From Plasticicumulans lactativorans (lineage in GTDB: Bacteria > Pseudomonadota > Gammaproteobacteria > Competibacterales > Competibacteraceae): DNA of 64,000 nucleotides. Of this stretch, positions 21,671 through 31,961 are shown piece after piece (the stretch's first letter is position 1; each line of letters opens with the position of its first letter). The stretch is from NCBI RefSeq assembly GCF_004341245.1, contig NZ_SLWY01000007.1, positions 62,001 to 126,000 on the forward strand, written 5' to 3'. Below the pieces are notes generated by a model. It saw nothing but the letters and a program-made list of their open reading frames with translations. It made no database searches and was not told the DNA's origin. Position numbers and translations under genes: made by a program.

Positions 21671-22780
21671 TCAGCCGGCGTCGGCCGGCACCTGCGGGGC
21701 GAGCGTGGCCAGCAGCGCGTCGAGCGCGGCGGGGCTGTCGGCGCACAGCGTGGCGTGGCCGACCTTGCGGCCGTGGCGCGGGACCTTGCCGTAGTCGTGC
21801 CAGTGCACGTCGGGGTGGGCGAGGAAGGCTTCGCGCGGCGGCAGGCGGCCGATGAAGTTCAGCATCGCCACCGGCCCGAGCGCCGCGGTCGAGCCAAGCG
21901 GCAGGCCGCAGATCGCGCGCAGGTGGTTCTCGAACTGGCTGGTGCGCGCGCCCTCGATGGTCCAGTGCCCGGAGTTGTGCACGCGCGGCGCCATCTCGTT
22001 GGCGATCAGGCGCCCGCCGCAGTCGAAGAACTCGATCGCCAGCACGCCGACGTAGTCCAGGCGCTCGACCACGGCGCGCGCGCAGTCCTGCGCCGCGGCC
22101 TGCAGCGCGGCATCGGCGCAGGGGGCGCGTGACAGGCGCAGGATGCCGTCGGCGTGACGGTTCTCGGTGAGCGGGTAGAACGCCTCCTCGCCGCTCAGGC
22201 TGCGCACCGCGAGGATCGACAGCTCGCGCGTGAAGTCGACGAAGCCTTCGAGGATCAGCGGCACGCCGCCGAGCGCGTCCCAGGCGGTGTCGAGGTCGGC
22301 GGCGCTGCGCAGCACCTGCTGGCCCTTGCCGTCGTAGCCGAGGCGGCGCGTCTTCAGCACCGCCGGCAGGCCGATCGTGGCGACCGCCGCGCCGAGCTGC
22401 TCGCGGCTGTCGACCGTGGCGTACGGCGCGGTGCCGATGCCGAGCTGGTTGAACAGGGTCTTCTCGGCGAGGCGGTCCTGCGCGCAGGCGAGCGCCGCCG
22501 GGCACGGATGCACCGGCACCTCGTCGGCGAGGTGGGCGAGCGCGGCGGCCGGCACGTTCTCGAAGTCGAAGGTGACCACGTCGCTGCGCCGCGCGAGTTC
22601 GTCGAGCGCTTCGAGGTCGTCGTACTCGCCGTGCACCTGCGGCGCGACCTGGCCGGCGCAGGCGTCGCTCGCCGGGTCGAGCACCACGCAGCGCAGGCCG
22701 AGCGGATAGCCGGCGAGCGCCAGCATGCGCGCGAGCTGGCCACCACCGACGATGCCGACGCTGCTGATGTCCTCGCTCAC
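21671..22780 (-). CDS. purK: 5-(carboxyamino)imidazole ribonucleotide synthase
   Basis: A 369-residue ATP-grasp enzyme of purine synthesis that converts AIR, bicarbonate and ATP to N5-CAIR. It starts [17 protein letters not shown], with [13 protein letters not shown] (ATP-grasp loop), [40 protein letters not shown] and [11 protein letters not shown], all typical. The start is GTG 22780, overlapping the purE stop as GTGA (22777-22780), so PurE and PurK are translationally coupled. It converges with the patatin gene, 63 bases apart. Confidence 0.96.
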   Translation of the reverse strand: MSEDISSVGIVGGGQLARMLALAGYPLGLRCVVLDPASDACAGQVAPQVHGEYDDLEALDELARRSDVVTFDFENVPAAALAHLADEVPVHPCPAALACAQDRLAEKTLFNQLGIGTAPYATVDSREQLGAAVATIGLPAVLKTRRLGYDGKGQQVLRSAADLDTAWDALGGVPLILEGFVDFTRELSILAVRSLSGEEAFYPLTENRHADGILRLSRAPCADAALQAAAQDCARAVVERLDYVGVLAIEFFDCGGRLIANEMAPRVHNSGHWTIEGARTSQFENHLRAICGLPLGSTAALGPVAMLNFIGRLPPREAFLAHPDVHWHDYGKVPRHGRKVGHATLCADSPAALDALLATLAPQVPADAG

Positions 22781-23280
22781 GGCGCGCGCCTCGGGTCGGG
22801 GTCGGCGAGCACGGTGTCGGTCTGGCGCGCGCGGAAGGCGCGCACCGCCTCGCGCAGCGCCGGGTACTTGTTGCCGAGCAGGCTCGCGGCGAGCAGCGCG
22901 GCGTTGATCGCCCCGGCCTTGCCGATCGCCAGCGTGCCGACCGGGATGCCGCCCGGCATCTGCACGATCGAGAGCAGCGAGTCCAGGCCGTTCAGCGCCG
23001 CCGACTGCACCGGCACGCCGAGCACCGGCAGCACCGTCTTGGCGGCGACCATGCCCGGCAGGTGGGCCGCACCGCCGGCGCCGGCGATGATCACTTCGAG
23101 CCCGCGGGCCTCGGCGCTCGCGGCGTACTCGAACAGCAGGTCAGGCGTGCGGTGGGCGGACACCACGCGGACTTCGTACGGCACCCCGAGGCTGTCGAGG
23201 GTGGCCGCCGCGTGTTCGAGGGTGCTCCAGTCGGATCGGGAGCCCATGATCAGGCCGACGAGTGCGTTCATCGTCGGCAT
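22777..23280 (-). CDS. purE: N5-CAIR mutase
   Basis: A 167-residue enzyme rearranging N5-CAIR to CAIR, next to purK in the pathway and operon. Motifs: [16 protein letters not shown] near the N-terminus, VVSAHRTPD with the active-site His, [23 protein letters not shown] and [15 protein letters not shown]. Two close starts, ATG 23280 (MPTMNAL) and ATG 23271 (MNAL), are both possible; neither has a strong ribosome-binding site. I chose the first because its length is closer to E. coli PurE (169). Confidence 0.96.
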   Translation of the reverse strand: MPTMNALVGLIMGSRSDWSTLEHAAATLDSLGVPYEVRVVSAHRTPDLLFEYAASAEARGLEVIIAGAGGAAHLPGMVAAKTVLPVLGVPVQSAALNGLDSLLSIVQMPGGIPVGTLAIGKAGAINAALLAASLLGNKYPALREAVRAFRARQTDTVLADPDPRRAP

Positions 23281-23353
23281 TCTAGCCGCGCCGTCGTGGT
23301 GGCGGCCACCGCGCCCGCAAGGTCGCCGCCAGCGCGACGGCAAGAGGGATGAG

Positions 23354-23390
23354 ATAGCGAGTCGCTATCGCTTGAATTCAGGAATTCAAT
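23354..23390 (+). promoter_or_regulatory. OxyR box and promoter of the peroxiredoxin
   Basis: ATAG-N7-CTAT (23354-23368) is a perfect OxyR half-operator. At the same seven-base spacing follow the degenerate elements ATTC (23376-23379) and CAAT (23387-23390), completing the four-element pattern. TTGAAT (23372-23377) with CACAAT (23394-23399) at 16 bases makes a plausible -35/-10 pair, so OxyR would sit over and just upstream of the -35. Confidence 0.68.
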
Positions 23391-23482
23391 TTCCACAATA
23401 CCGCCCCGGCCGCTATCGTCGTGCCCCATGTCCGCCGCCGGCGGGCGCCCCCTTCCCCCACGTAGCGCAAGGAGCTATCCCC

Positions 23483-24082
23483 ATGAGCGTACTCGTCACC
23501 CAGCAGGCCCCCGACTTCACCGCCGCCGCCGTCCTCGCCGACGGCAGCATCGTCGAGAACTTCAAGCTCTCCGACCTGCGCGGCAAGTACGTGGTGCTGT
23601 TCTTCTACCCGCTCGACTTCACCTTCGTCTGCCCGTCCGAGATCATCGCCCACGACAACCGCGTGGCGCGCTTCAAGGAACTCGGCGTGGAGATCGTCGG
23701 CGTGTCGATCGACTCGCAGTTCACGCACTTCGCCTGGCGCGAGACCCCGGTCGAGAAGGGCGGCATCGGCCGCATCAAGTTCCCGCTGGTCGCCGACCTC
23801 AAGCACGAGATCGCCCGCGCCTACGGCGTCGAGCATCCGGACGGCGTCGCCCTGCGCGGCTCCTTCCTGATCGACCGCGACGGCGTCGTGCAGGCGCAGA
23901 TCGTCAACAACCTGCCGCTCGGCCGCAACGTCGACGAGATGGTGCGCCTGGTCGAGGCGCTGCAGTTCACCGAGGAATTCGGCGAGGTCTGCCCGGCCGG
24001 CTGGAACAAGGGCGACAAGGGCATGAAGCCGACCGCCGAAGGCGTGGCCGCCTACCTGGCGGAAGCCGCCGAGGCGCTGTAA
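23483..24082 (+). CDS. 2-Cys peroxiredoxin (AhpC/Prx1 type)
   Basis: A 199-residue thiol peroxidase that reduces hydrogen and organic peroxides. Peroxidatic Cys50 is in DFTFVCPSE and resolving Cys170 in GEVCPAGW; GGIGRIKFPLVAD is the GGxG segment associated with sensitivity to over-oxidation, but the usual C-terminal YF motif is absent (ends AEAAEAL). AAGGAG (23469-23474) precedes ATG 23483. The next gene is thioredoxin reductase, consistent with thioredoxin-driven recycling. An OxyR box upstream and oxyR 6 kb away suggest peroxide induction. Confidence 0.95.
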   Translation: MSVLVTQQAPDFTAAAVLADGSIVENFKLSDLRGKYVVLFFYPLDFTFVCPSEIIAHDNRVARFKELGVEIVGVSIDSQFTHFAWRETPVEKGGIGRIKFPLVADLKHEIARAYGVEHPDGVALRGSFLIDRDGVVQAQIVNNLPLGRNVDEMVRLVEALQFTEEFGEVCPAGWNKGDKGMKPTAEGVAAYLAEAAEAL

Positions 24083-25153
<1,071 letters not shown>

Positions 25154-25200
25154 CCCCCCGGGGCCGCGGGCCCCGCACGGGCCCAGGCAGCCGCCAGACC

Positions 25201-25244
25201 ACGCCGGCCGGATCACAGGGACGATCCGGCCGGCGTTTCCTTTT
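25201..25244 (+). terminator. Intrinsic terminator after trxB
   Basis: Perfect 14-base stem ACGCCGGCCGGATC / GATCCGGCCGGCGT with eight-base loop, followed by TTTCCTTTT. On the other strand no T tract follows, so it serves trxB only. Confidence 0.88.
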
Positions 25245-25253
25245 GCGCCGGCA

Positions 25254-26351
25254 CTAGACGCCCGGCACGGCGGCGGTCGACTCGCGCACCACCAGGCGCG
25301 TCGGCAGGCTGACCGCGCCGGGCGACGGCTCGCCGCGCAGCCGCGCGAGCAGCAGCCGGCCGGCCCAGCGGCCCTTGTCGACGTGCGGCTGGTACACCGT
25401 GGTCAGCGCCGGCGAGGCGAGCGCCGCCGCCGGGGTGTCGTCGAAGCCGACCACCGACAGCTGCGCCGGCACCGCGAGCCCCGCCTGCGCGGCGTATTCG
25501 AGCACGCCGAGCGCGAGCTGGTCGCTCATCGCCAGCAGCGCCGTCGGCCGTGGATGAGCGGCGAGCAACGCCGCGGCGGCGAGCCGGCCCGCCGCCGGCG
25601 TGTGTTCGAGGCATTCGTACACGGTGACGTGCTCGTGCCAGTCGAGCCCGACCGCGCGCAGCGCGGCGTCGTAGCCGCGCAGGCGCGCCAGCGCGACGAC
25701 GTTGGTCGTCGCCTCCTGCCGCTGGCGGTCGGCGATGCCGGCGGTGGCATCCGGCGTCAGCCGGAACGCCAGCACCCCGAGCCGCCGGTGCCCCAGGTCG
25801 AGCACGTGCTGCGCCGCCGCGCGGGCGCCTCCGCTGTCGTCGATCATCACGTACGGCAGATCGTCGAAGCCCGGCTGGTCGACCAGCACCGTCGGCAGCT
25901 GCCGGCGCAGCACCGCCTGCAGCAGCGGATCGTCGGCGGTCAGGCAGTGCACCACGAAGCCGTCGACCGCCGCGCTGTTGATCGCGGCGAGTTCCGGTTC
26001 CTGGCCCGGCGGCCGCGACACCAGCAGGAGCCCCTGCCCGCCCGCCTCGACCTCGCGCGCGATCCCCTGCAAGAACAGCGAGGCAGCGGGGTCGCTGAAG
26101 GCGTAGGACAGGCGTTCGCGGTGGACGATGCCGATCGCCCCGGACTGGCCGCGGCGCAGGCCGCGCGCCATCGGGTCGGGCCCGGCGTAGCCCAGGCGTG
26201 CGGCCACCTCGAAGATACGCTCGCGCAGCGCCGGCGAGAGCTGGTCGGGGCGGTTGTAGGCGTTGGACACGGTGGCGGTCGCCACGCCGAGCTCGGTGGC
26301 GATGTCCTTCAGCGTGGCACGGCGTTTCGGTGGGTCGGTATTGACTTTCAT
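25254..26351 (-). CDS. LacI-family transcriptional regulator
   Basis: A 365-residue repressor with N-terminal helix-turn-helix ATLKDIATELGVATATVSNAYNR (about 12-34) and a periplasmic-binding-protein-like ligand domain (GIVHRERLSYAFSD, VDGFVVHCL, SVVGFDDTPAAALASPALTTVYQP). It diverges from the MATE/GH31 pair across 156 bases that carry two abutting palindromes, so it most likely represses that pair and itself in response to a glucoside or its product (inference). ATG 26351 is the only start that keeps the whole DNA-binding domain. Confidence 0.93.
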   Translation of the reverse strand: MKVNTDPPKRRATLKDIATELGVATATVSNAYNRPDQLSPALRERIFEVAARLGYAGPDPMARGLRRGQSGAIGIVHRERLSYAFSDPAASLFLQGIAREVEAGGQGLLLVSRPPGQEPELAAINSAAVDGFVVHCLTADDPLLQAVLRRQLPTVLVDQPGFDDLPYVMIDDSGGARAAAQHVLDLGHRRLGVLAFRLTPDATAGIADRQRQEATTNVVALARLRGYDAALRAVGLDWHEHVTVYECLEHTPAAGRLAAAALLAAHPRPTALLAMSDQLALGVLEYAAQAGLAVPAQLSVVGFDDTPAAALASPALTTVYQPHVDKGRWAGRLLLARLRGEPSPGAVSLPTRLVVRESTAAVPGV

Positions 26352-26368
26352 AGGCTTTAGGATAGCAT

Positions 26369-26396
26369 CTGAATCGATTTAGCTGAAACGATTCAG
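26369..26396. promoter_or_regulatory. Tandem LacI-type operators
   Basis: CTGAATCGATTTAG (26369-26382) and CTGAAACGATTCAG (26383-26396) are two near-perfect 14-base palindromes with the central CG typical of LacI-family operators. They abut without a gap, just outside the LacI gene start. Confidence 0.75.
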
Positions 26397-26507
26397 TGCG
26401 GTCGATGGTCCCTTGTCGTCATAGGTGATATCGGTCGCCTTCCCCAGGCCGGGGACGCCGCCACCGCCGTGGCACCACGCCAACCCCCACACGAGGACCC
26501 CTGCATC

Positions 26508-27890
26508 ATGACTCCGGCCGCCGCCACCGGCTCAACGATCCGCCCGCGCCTGACGCTGTTCGCGCTGACCTGGCCGATCTTCATCGAACTGGCCCTGCAC
26601 GTGCTCACCGGCACCGTCGACACCTTCATGGTGAGCCACGTGTCGGACGCCGCGGTCGCCGCACTCGGTGTGTCCAACCATATGCTCGGCCTGCTGATGA
26701 CGCTGTTCAACGTCGTCGGCACCGGTGCGGCGGTGGTGATCGGCCAGCTCCTCGGCGCGCGCGACGAACGGGGCGTGCACCACGCCGCCACCGTCGCGCT
26801 GCTCGCCAACGCCGTGGTCGGCCTGGTGGTGAGCGCGGTGCTGGCGCTGCAGGCGCCGACCTTCCTCGGCTGGATGGGGCTGCCGCCGGCGCTCCTCCCC
26901 GACGGCGTGACCTTCCTGACGCTGGTCGGCGGCGGGCTGGCGGCGGTGGCGGTGTCGCTGACGCTGTCGGCGATCCTGCGCGCCCACGGCTACACCCGCG
27001 ACGGCATGTGGGTGACGCTCGGCGTCAACGTGCTCAACATCGTCGGCAACCTGGTGCTGGTGTTCGGGCACTTCGGCCTGCCGGCGCTGGGCGTGCTCGG
27101 CGTGGCGATCTCGACGCTGGTCAGCCGCATCGTCGGCATGCTGGTGCTGTTCCACCTGCTGCACCGCCGCCTCGGGCTCAGGCCGCGCATCGCCGAGCTG
27201 CGCGGCCACTGGCGCGGCCACATGGCCAACGTGCTGCACATCGGCGCACCCTCGGCCGGGGAGAACCTGTCATGGTTCGCGATGTTCACGCTGGTGACCA
27301 CCTTCACCGCGCAGCTCGGCGCCACCGCGCTCGCCGCGCAGACCTACGTGATGCAGGCGGTGGGGCTGATGGTGATCTTCAGCCAGTCGATCGGTGCCGG
27401 CACCGAGATCCTGATCGCACGCCAGGTCGGCGCCGGGCGGCGCGAGGCGGCCTACCGCCAGCTGCTGCACAGCCTGCGCCTGGGCGTGCTCGTCGCCACC
27501 GCGCTGGCGGCGGCGATGGCGGTGGGCGGGCGCGCCTTCGTCGGTGCCTTCAGCGCCGACCCCGCGGTGATCGCGCTCGCTGCCAGCGTGCTGGTGTGGT
27601 CGCTGGTGCTGGAACCGGGACGGGTGTTCAACCTCGTCGTCATCAACGCGCTGCGCGCCGCCGGCGACGCCCGCTTCCCGCTGTGGGTCGGGCTGCTGTC
27701 GACCTGGGGCATCGCCGCCCCGCTCGCCTGGCTGTTCGGGCTGCACTTCGGCTGGGGGCTGGTCGGCATCTGGTGGGCGCTGTCCATCGACGAATGGGTG
27801 CGCGGCCTCGCCATGCTGGCGCGCTGGCGCAGCCGCGCCTGGGTCGGCAAGGCCCTGGTGCCGCCGCCGCTCGCCGCGCAGCCCGCCTGA
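26508..27890 (+). CDS. MATE-family efflux transporter
   Basis: A 460-residue integral membrane protein with about 12 helices in two homologous halves, MATE family of the MOP superfamily. Motifs: LTWPIFIELALHVLTGTVDTFMVSHVSD at the N-terminus, GTGAAVVIGQLLGARDE, and in the second half GAGTEILIARQVGAGRREAAYRQL. ACGAGGA precedes ATG 26508. It lies between a LacI regulator and a GH31 glycosidase, an odd place for a multidrug pump; it could instead export or import a glycoside, or protect against a toxic aglycone (inference). Confidence 0.9.
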   Translation: MTPAAATGSTIRPRLTLFALTWPIFIELALHVLTGTVDTFMVSHVSDAAVAALGVSNHMLGLLMTLFNVVGTGAAVVIGQLLGARDERGVHHAATVALLANAVVGLVVSAVLALQAPTFLGWMGLPPALLPDGVTFLTLVGGGLAAVAVSLTLSAILRAHGYTRDGMWVTLGVNVLNIVGNLVLVFGHFGLPALGVLGVAISTLVSRIVGMLVLFHLLHRRLGLRPRIAELRGHWRGHMANVLHIGAPSAGENLSWFAMFTLVTTFTAQLGATALAAQTYVMQAVGLMVIFSQSIGAGTEILIARQVGAGRREAAYRQLLHSLRLGVLVATALAAAMAVGGRAFVGAFSADPAVIALAASVLVWSLVLEPGRVFNLVVINALRAAGDARFPLWVGLLSTWGIAAPLAWLFGLHFGWGLVGIWWALSIDEWVRGLAMLARWRSRAWVGKALVPPPLAAQPA

Positions 27891-27897
27891 CCCCACC

Positions 27898-27919
27898 TGC
27901 CCCGGCGTGTGCCGGGGCA
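27898..27919 (+). other. Intercistronic hairpin in MATE-GH31 spacer
   Basis: TGCCCCGGC and GCCGGGGCA form a perfect nine-base stem with GTGT loop, eight bases after the MATE stop. A weaker CCCGGTGC/GCACCGGG pair follows within 40 bases. There is no T tract, so RNA stabilisation or partial termination is more likely than a full stop. Confidence 0.5.
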
Positions 27920-27988
27920 CCCCGCCCCCGGTGCCGCCGCGCGCGCACCGGGCCCTGATCCCCCGCGCCGTCACGAGGAGACGACAGC

Positions 27989-30361
27989 ATGTATTTCAAC
28001 AAGATCCGCCACCCGTCCAACTTCACCTTCGCGCACCGCCACGACGACGGCCGGCTCGACGTCGGCGACGGCAGCGTGCAGGCCACGGTGCGCGACCTCG
28101 GCGAGGACGTCTTCCACGTCGAACTCGCCCACGCCACGCGCTGGCCGCTCGACGCGCGCCTGCTGCCGCTGTACGAGGACGCATTCAGCGGCCCGTCGAG
28201 CCACCGGGTGGCGATCTCCGCCAGCGGCACGCTGAGCGTCACCGACGCCGCCGGCGCCGCCGTGCTCGACGGCACCGAGGGCGCCAGCATCGGCGTCTGC
28301 GGCAGCGCCTGGCTGATCCAGTTCGTGCGCGACGAGGGCATGCGCTTCTTCGGCCAGGGCGAGAAGGTCACCGGCCTGGAGAAGACCGGCCGGCGCACCA
28401 AGTTCTGGAACGCCGACGTGTGGGCCGACCACCCGCTCTCGGTCGTCATCGACGGCCAGGCCGACCCGCAGTACGCCGCGATCCCCTACCTGCTGATCCG
28501 CCGCGGCACGGCGTGGGTCGGCATCCTCGTCGACCACCCCGGCGCGGTGTTCATGGACCTCGGCTCCAACTGGTTCTTCACCGGCAAGGACGACCTCGAC
28601 GCGCCGCCGAGCCTGTGGTTCGGCGCCGACCAGGGCGTGCCCGCCTTCTACGTGATCGCCGGCGACAGCGTCGCCGCGGTGACGCAGCGCCTGCAGCGCC
28701 TGGTCGGCACCACGCCGCTGCCGCCGCTGTGGTCGCTCGGCCACCACCAGTGCCGCTGGGGCTACGCCGGCCCGCGCGACCTGCACCAGCTCGACGCGGG
28801 CTTCAGCCGCCACGAGTTCCCCTGCGACGGCCTGTGGCTCGATATCGACTACATGGAGCGCTACAAGGTCTTCACCACCAGCGCCGAGCACTTCGACGAC
28901 CGCGCCGCCGAACTCGCCGAGCTCGACGCCCGCGGCCGCCGCGTGGTGCCGATCCTCGACCCCGGAGTCAAGGTCGAGGCCGGCTACGAGGTCGCCGAGA
29001 ACGGCCTCGCGGCCGGCATCTTCTGCCAGAACCCCGAGGGCCGGCCGTACGTCGGCTTCGTCTGGCCGGGGCGCACCTGGTTCCCCGACTTCTCGCTGCC
29101 CGAGGGGCGCGACTGGTGGGCCGGCTACGCGCGGCAGTTCCGCGACTGGGGCTTCCACGGCGCCTGGCTCGACATGAACGACCCCAGCGTCGGTGCCGCC
29201 GAGCTCGACGACATGCGCTTCCAGCACGGCCGCTGGGAGCACTGGACCTACCACAACCAGTACGCCACCGGCATGGCGCAGGCGACGCGCGAGGGCTTCC
29301 TCGCCGCGCGCCCCGACGAGCGCCCGTTCCTGCTCGCGCGCAGCGCCGCCACCGGTTCGAGCCGCTACACCGCGGTGTGGACCGGCGACAACTGGAGCAA
29401 CTGGCACCACCTGCGCACCAGCATCCACTGCACGCTCAACCTGGCGCTGTCGGGCATCCCCTTCAACGGCCCCGACGTGCCCGGCTTCGGCGGCTCCCCC
29501 GACCGCGACCTGGCGATCGCCTGGTACAAGGCCGGCGCGTTCTTCCCGTTCCTGCGCAACCACGCCAATGCCGGCACCCCGCAGCAGGAACCGTGGGCCT
29601 TCGGCGCCGATGCGCTCGCGATCATCCGCCACTACGTGCGCCTGCGCTACAAGCTGCTGCCCTACTTCTACCAGCTGTGGGTGGCGCAGGAGCGCGACGG
29701 AGCCGCGGTGATGCGCCCGCTGTTCCACGACTTCCCCAACCTCGAAGGGCTCGAGCTCGACCGCGTCGACGACCAGTTCCTGGTCGGCCCGGCGCTGATG
29801 CAGGCGCCGCTGGTGCACCCGGGCGAGCAGCACCGCGCGGTGGTGCTGCCGGGGCGGGCGGATGGCGCGACGCGCTGGATGGATGCCGGCAACGGGCGCT
29901 TCCTCGCCGGCGGGCGCGGCATCCAGGTCGACAGCAACGCGCACTCGACGCCGCTGTTCCTGCTCGAAGGCCGGCTCGTGCCGATGCAGGTCGGCGAGCG
30001 CACCAGCCAGCACAACGACCTCGCCGACATCGAGCTGCACGTGATCCTCGGCGCCGGCAGCGACGCCGTGGCCACGCTCGACTACGTCGCCGACGACGGC
30101 CTCACCTACGGCTACCAGCGCGGCGAGCGCAGCCGCTGCCATCTGCGCGCGCAGCGCACGGGCGACGTGCTGCACCTCGCCATCAGTGAGGTCGAGGCCG
30201 GCTGGAAGCCGCTGCGCCTGCGCGTGGTCGGCTACGACGGCGCCGCGCAGGCGGTGATCACCACCCCGGCCGGCACCGTCACGCAGGACCTCGCGCCGCA
30301 CCGCTGGACCTTCAGCGGCGAGCCGCTCGCCGCGGCGATCGGCGACGCCGTCGTGCTCTGA
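27989..30361 (+). CDS. Glycoside hydrolase family 31 alpha-glucosidase
   Basis: A 790-residue GH31 enzyme cleaving alpha-linked glucose (or xylose) from glycosides. It has an N-terminal beta-sandwich (1-260), the catalytic barrel starting LPPLWSLGHHQCRWGY, nucleophile Asp395 in GAWLDMNDPS (most GH31 enzymes have DMNEP), the acid/base Asp467 in VWTGDNWSNW, and C-terminal beta domains. No signal peptide is visible, so it is probably cytoplasmic and acts on imported oligosaccharides. GAGGAG precedes ATG 27989. It lies 98 bases after the MATE gene, probably under the divergent LacI regulator. Exact substrate is not decided. Confidence 0.93.
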   Translation: MYFNKIRHPSNFTFAHRHDDGRLDVGDGSVQATVRDLGEDVFHVELAHATRWPLDARLLPLYEDAFSGPSSHRVAISASGTLSVTDAAGAAVLDGTEGASIGVCGSAWLIQFVRDEGMRFFGQGEKVTGLEKTGRRTKFWNADVWADHPLSVVIDGQADPQYAAIPYLLIRRGTAWVGILVDHPGAVFMDLGSNWFFTGKDDLDAPPSLWFGADQGVPAFYVIAGDSVAAVTQRLQRLVGTTPLPPLWSLGHHQCRWGYAGPRDLHQLDAGFSRHEFPCDGLWLDIDYMERYKVFTTSAEHFDDRAAELAELDARGRRVVPILDPGVKVEAGYEVAENGLAAGIFCQNPEGRPYVGFVWPGRTWFPDFSLPEGRDWWAGYARQFRDWGFHGAWLDMNDPSVGAAELDDMRFQHGRWEHWTYHNQYATGMAQATREGFLAARPDERPFLLARSAATGSSRYTAVWTGDNWSNWHHLRTSIHCTLNLALSGIPFNGPDVPGFGGSPDRDLAIAWYKAGAFFPFLRNHANAGTPQQEPWAFGADALAIIRHYVRLRYKLLPYFYQLWVAQERDGAAVMRPLFHDFPNLEGLELDRVDDQFLVGPALMQAPLVHPGEQHRAVVLPGRADGATRWMDAGNGRFLAGGRGIQVDSNAHSTPLFLLEGRLVPMQVGERTSQHNDLADIELHVILGAGSDAVATLDYVADDGLTYGYQRGERSRCHLRAQRTGDVLHLAISEVEAGWKPLRLRVVGYDGAAQAVITTPAGTVTQDLAPHRWTFSGEPLAAAIGDAVVL

Positions 30362-30409
30362 GGCCCGCCCCCGCCGCCGCGTCCGCCCCGCGGGCGCGGC
30401 GGCGCGCGC

Positions 30410-30853
30410 TCAGCCCCAGCGGTCGCCGGCGATGTAGTGCTCGAGCTGCTGGATGATGAAGCGCTGCTCCGAGATGATGTCCTTCACCAGGTCGCCGAGC
30501 GACACCAGCCCGACCAGCGTCTCGCCGTCCAGCACCGGCAGGTGGCGCACCCGGTTCTCGGTCATCAGCGCCATGCACTCCTCGTTGGTGAAGTGCGGGC
30601 GCACGTACAGCACCGGGGCGTCCATGATCTCCGCCACCGGCGTCTCCTTCGACGAACGCCCGAGCAGCACGACCTTGCGTGCGTAGTCGCGCTCGGTGAC
30701 GATGCCGACGATCTGCTCGCCCTCCATCACCAGCAGCGCACCGATGCCCTTGTCGGCCATCAGCCGGATCGCCTCGAACACCGACGCCGTCGGCGCGATG
30801 CGGTAGACGGCCTGGTCCGGCTTGGCCTTGAGAATCTGCGTGACGGGTTTCAT
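30410..30853 (-). CDS. CBS-domain pair protein
   Basis: A 147-residue protein made almost wholly of two CBS motifs (about 8-65 and 72-130: VFEAIRLMADKGIGALLVMEG, VGIVTERDYARKVVLLGRSS, AEIMDAPV, VRHLPVLDGETLVGLVSLGDLVKDII). Such stand-alone modules bind adenine nucleotides and modulate partner proteins; the partner here is unknown. GGAGAGG precedes ATG 30853, which sets the start inside a longer open frame. It converges with the GH31 gene. The 177-base spacer to the next gene is G+C-rich and shows no clear signal. Confidence 0.9.
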   Translation of the reverse strand: MKPVTQILKAKPDQAVYRIAPTASVFEAIRLMADKGIGALLVMEGEQIVGIVTERDYARKVVLLGRSSKETPVAEIMDAPVLYVRPHFTNEECMALMTENRVRHLPVLDGETLVGLVSLGDLVKDIISEQRFIIQQLEHYIAGDRWG

Positions 30854-31030
30854 CGCCGCCCCTCTCCGCCTGGCACCCGCGGCGGGCCGTCCCGGCTGCG
30901 GCGCGGATGCGTTTCGCGTGCCCCGACCCGGCCGGGGTCGTCCCCGGCCAGCCCCGGCGCAGCCCCCGGCCACGGCGGCAGGCGCCGGGCCCGGGCTGCG
31001 TCGCTCGAAGTCTAGTGGCGCGCGGCGCGC

Positions 31031-31891
31031 CTATTTCACCGGCACGTCGGGCAGCGCCAGCGCCAGTTCGGCGATCGCGTCCTTGCGCAGGAAGGCCACC
31101 CCCGGGTGCCGCCGGGCGTAGGCGAGGAAGTCACCGAGGACCTTGACCCGCGCCGGCGTGCCGGCGATGCGGTCGTGCGTCGAGATCGACATCATCCGGC
31201 GCCGCTGCGCGGCCTCCGCGTACAACTGGTCGAACTCGTCGCGGAGCTCCTGGCCGAAGGCCGCGGCGCTCAGCGGCCCCTCGGCGCCGAAGCGGGCGAT
31301 GTCGTTGTTGCGCAGCGTGTAGGGCACGATCGCGAACGGCCGGCCGTTGACCGTGGTCGTCATCGGCTCGTCGGCCGACAGGTCGTCGACGTGATAGCGG
31401 AAACCCAGCGCCTGCAGGATGCCGAGCGTGCGCGGGGTGCCGCGCAGCCAGAAGGCGTTGAAGCCGACCGGGCGGGTGCCGGTCGCCTGCTCGATCGCCG
31501 CGACGTTGGCGCGGTACGAGGCACGCTCCTCATCCGCGCTCAGGGTCCAGTGCGGCGTCCAGGTGTGGCCGTGGGCGGCGGCCTCGTGGCCGCGCGCGAC
31601 GATCTCGCGCGCCAGCGCCGGGTAGCGCTCGACCGCCCGCCCCACCATGTGCGAGGTCACGCGGACGCCGTGCCGGTCCCAGAGCTCGAGCAGGCGCGGG
31701 ATGCCCTCGCGCGCGCCGTATTCGAACCAGGTGCGCGCGGGCAGGTCGGGCACGTCCTCGGCGAGCGGCGGGAACGGCGCACCGTTGTCGCGCTCGCCCT
31801 GCGCGCCGGACTCGAACTACATCGAGACCGAGATCACGAGGCGGATGCCGTCGGGCCAGAACGCGCCGGCAGGAAGGGTGATCGTGGACAT
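31031..31891 (-). pseudogene. Polysaccharide deacetylase with in-frame amber codon
   Basis: Starting at ATG 31891, with AAGGAG seven bases upstream, the frame reads MSTITLPAGAFWPDGIRLVIS... then meets TAG at 31819-31817 as codon 25. It then continues uninterrupted in the same frame to 31031 (286 codons if read through). The residue after VSVSM in relatives is usually Gln before FESGAQ, so one C-to-T change (CAG to TAG) explains it. The rest is a polysaccharide-deacetylase-like NodB-fold protein (GHEAAAHGHTW, GFNAFWLRGTPRTLGIL, STHDRI), without the usual secretion signal. It may be a young pseudogene, a suppressible amber or a sequencing error; a downstream GTG at 31753 could give a truncated product. 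Confidence 0.8.
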
Positions 31892-31961
31892 CGTCGACTC
31901 CTTTACAGGGATGAAGGATTGAACGTCGCGGCCGTCGGCGCAGCGGCGGCGTGCATGCGCT

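Noticed and set aside
27971-30301. A 776-codon minus-strand frame opposite the GH31 gene
   Set aside because: Same G+C-driven artefact; the sense strand has all GH31 motifs.
31817-31819. TAG as a pyrrolysine codon
   Set aside because: No pyrrolysine machinery is visible, the family has no pyrrolysine member, and a single C-to-T change explains the codon.
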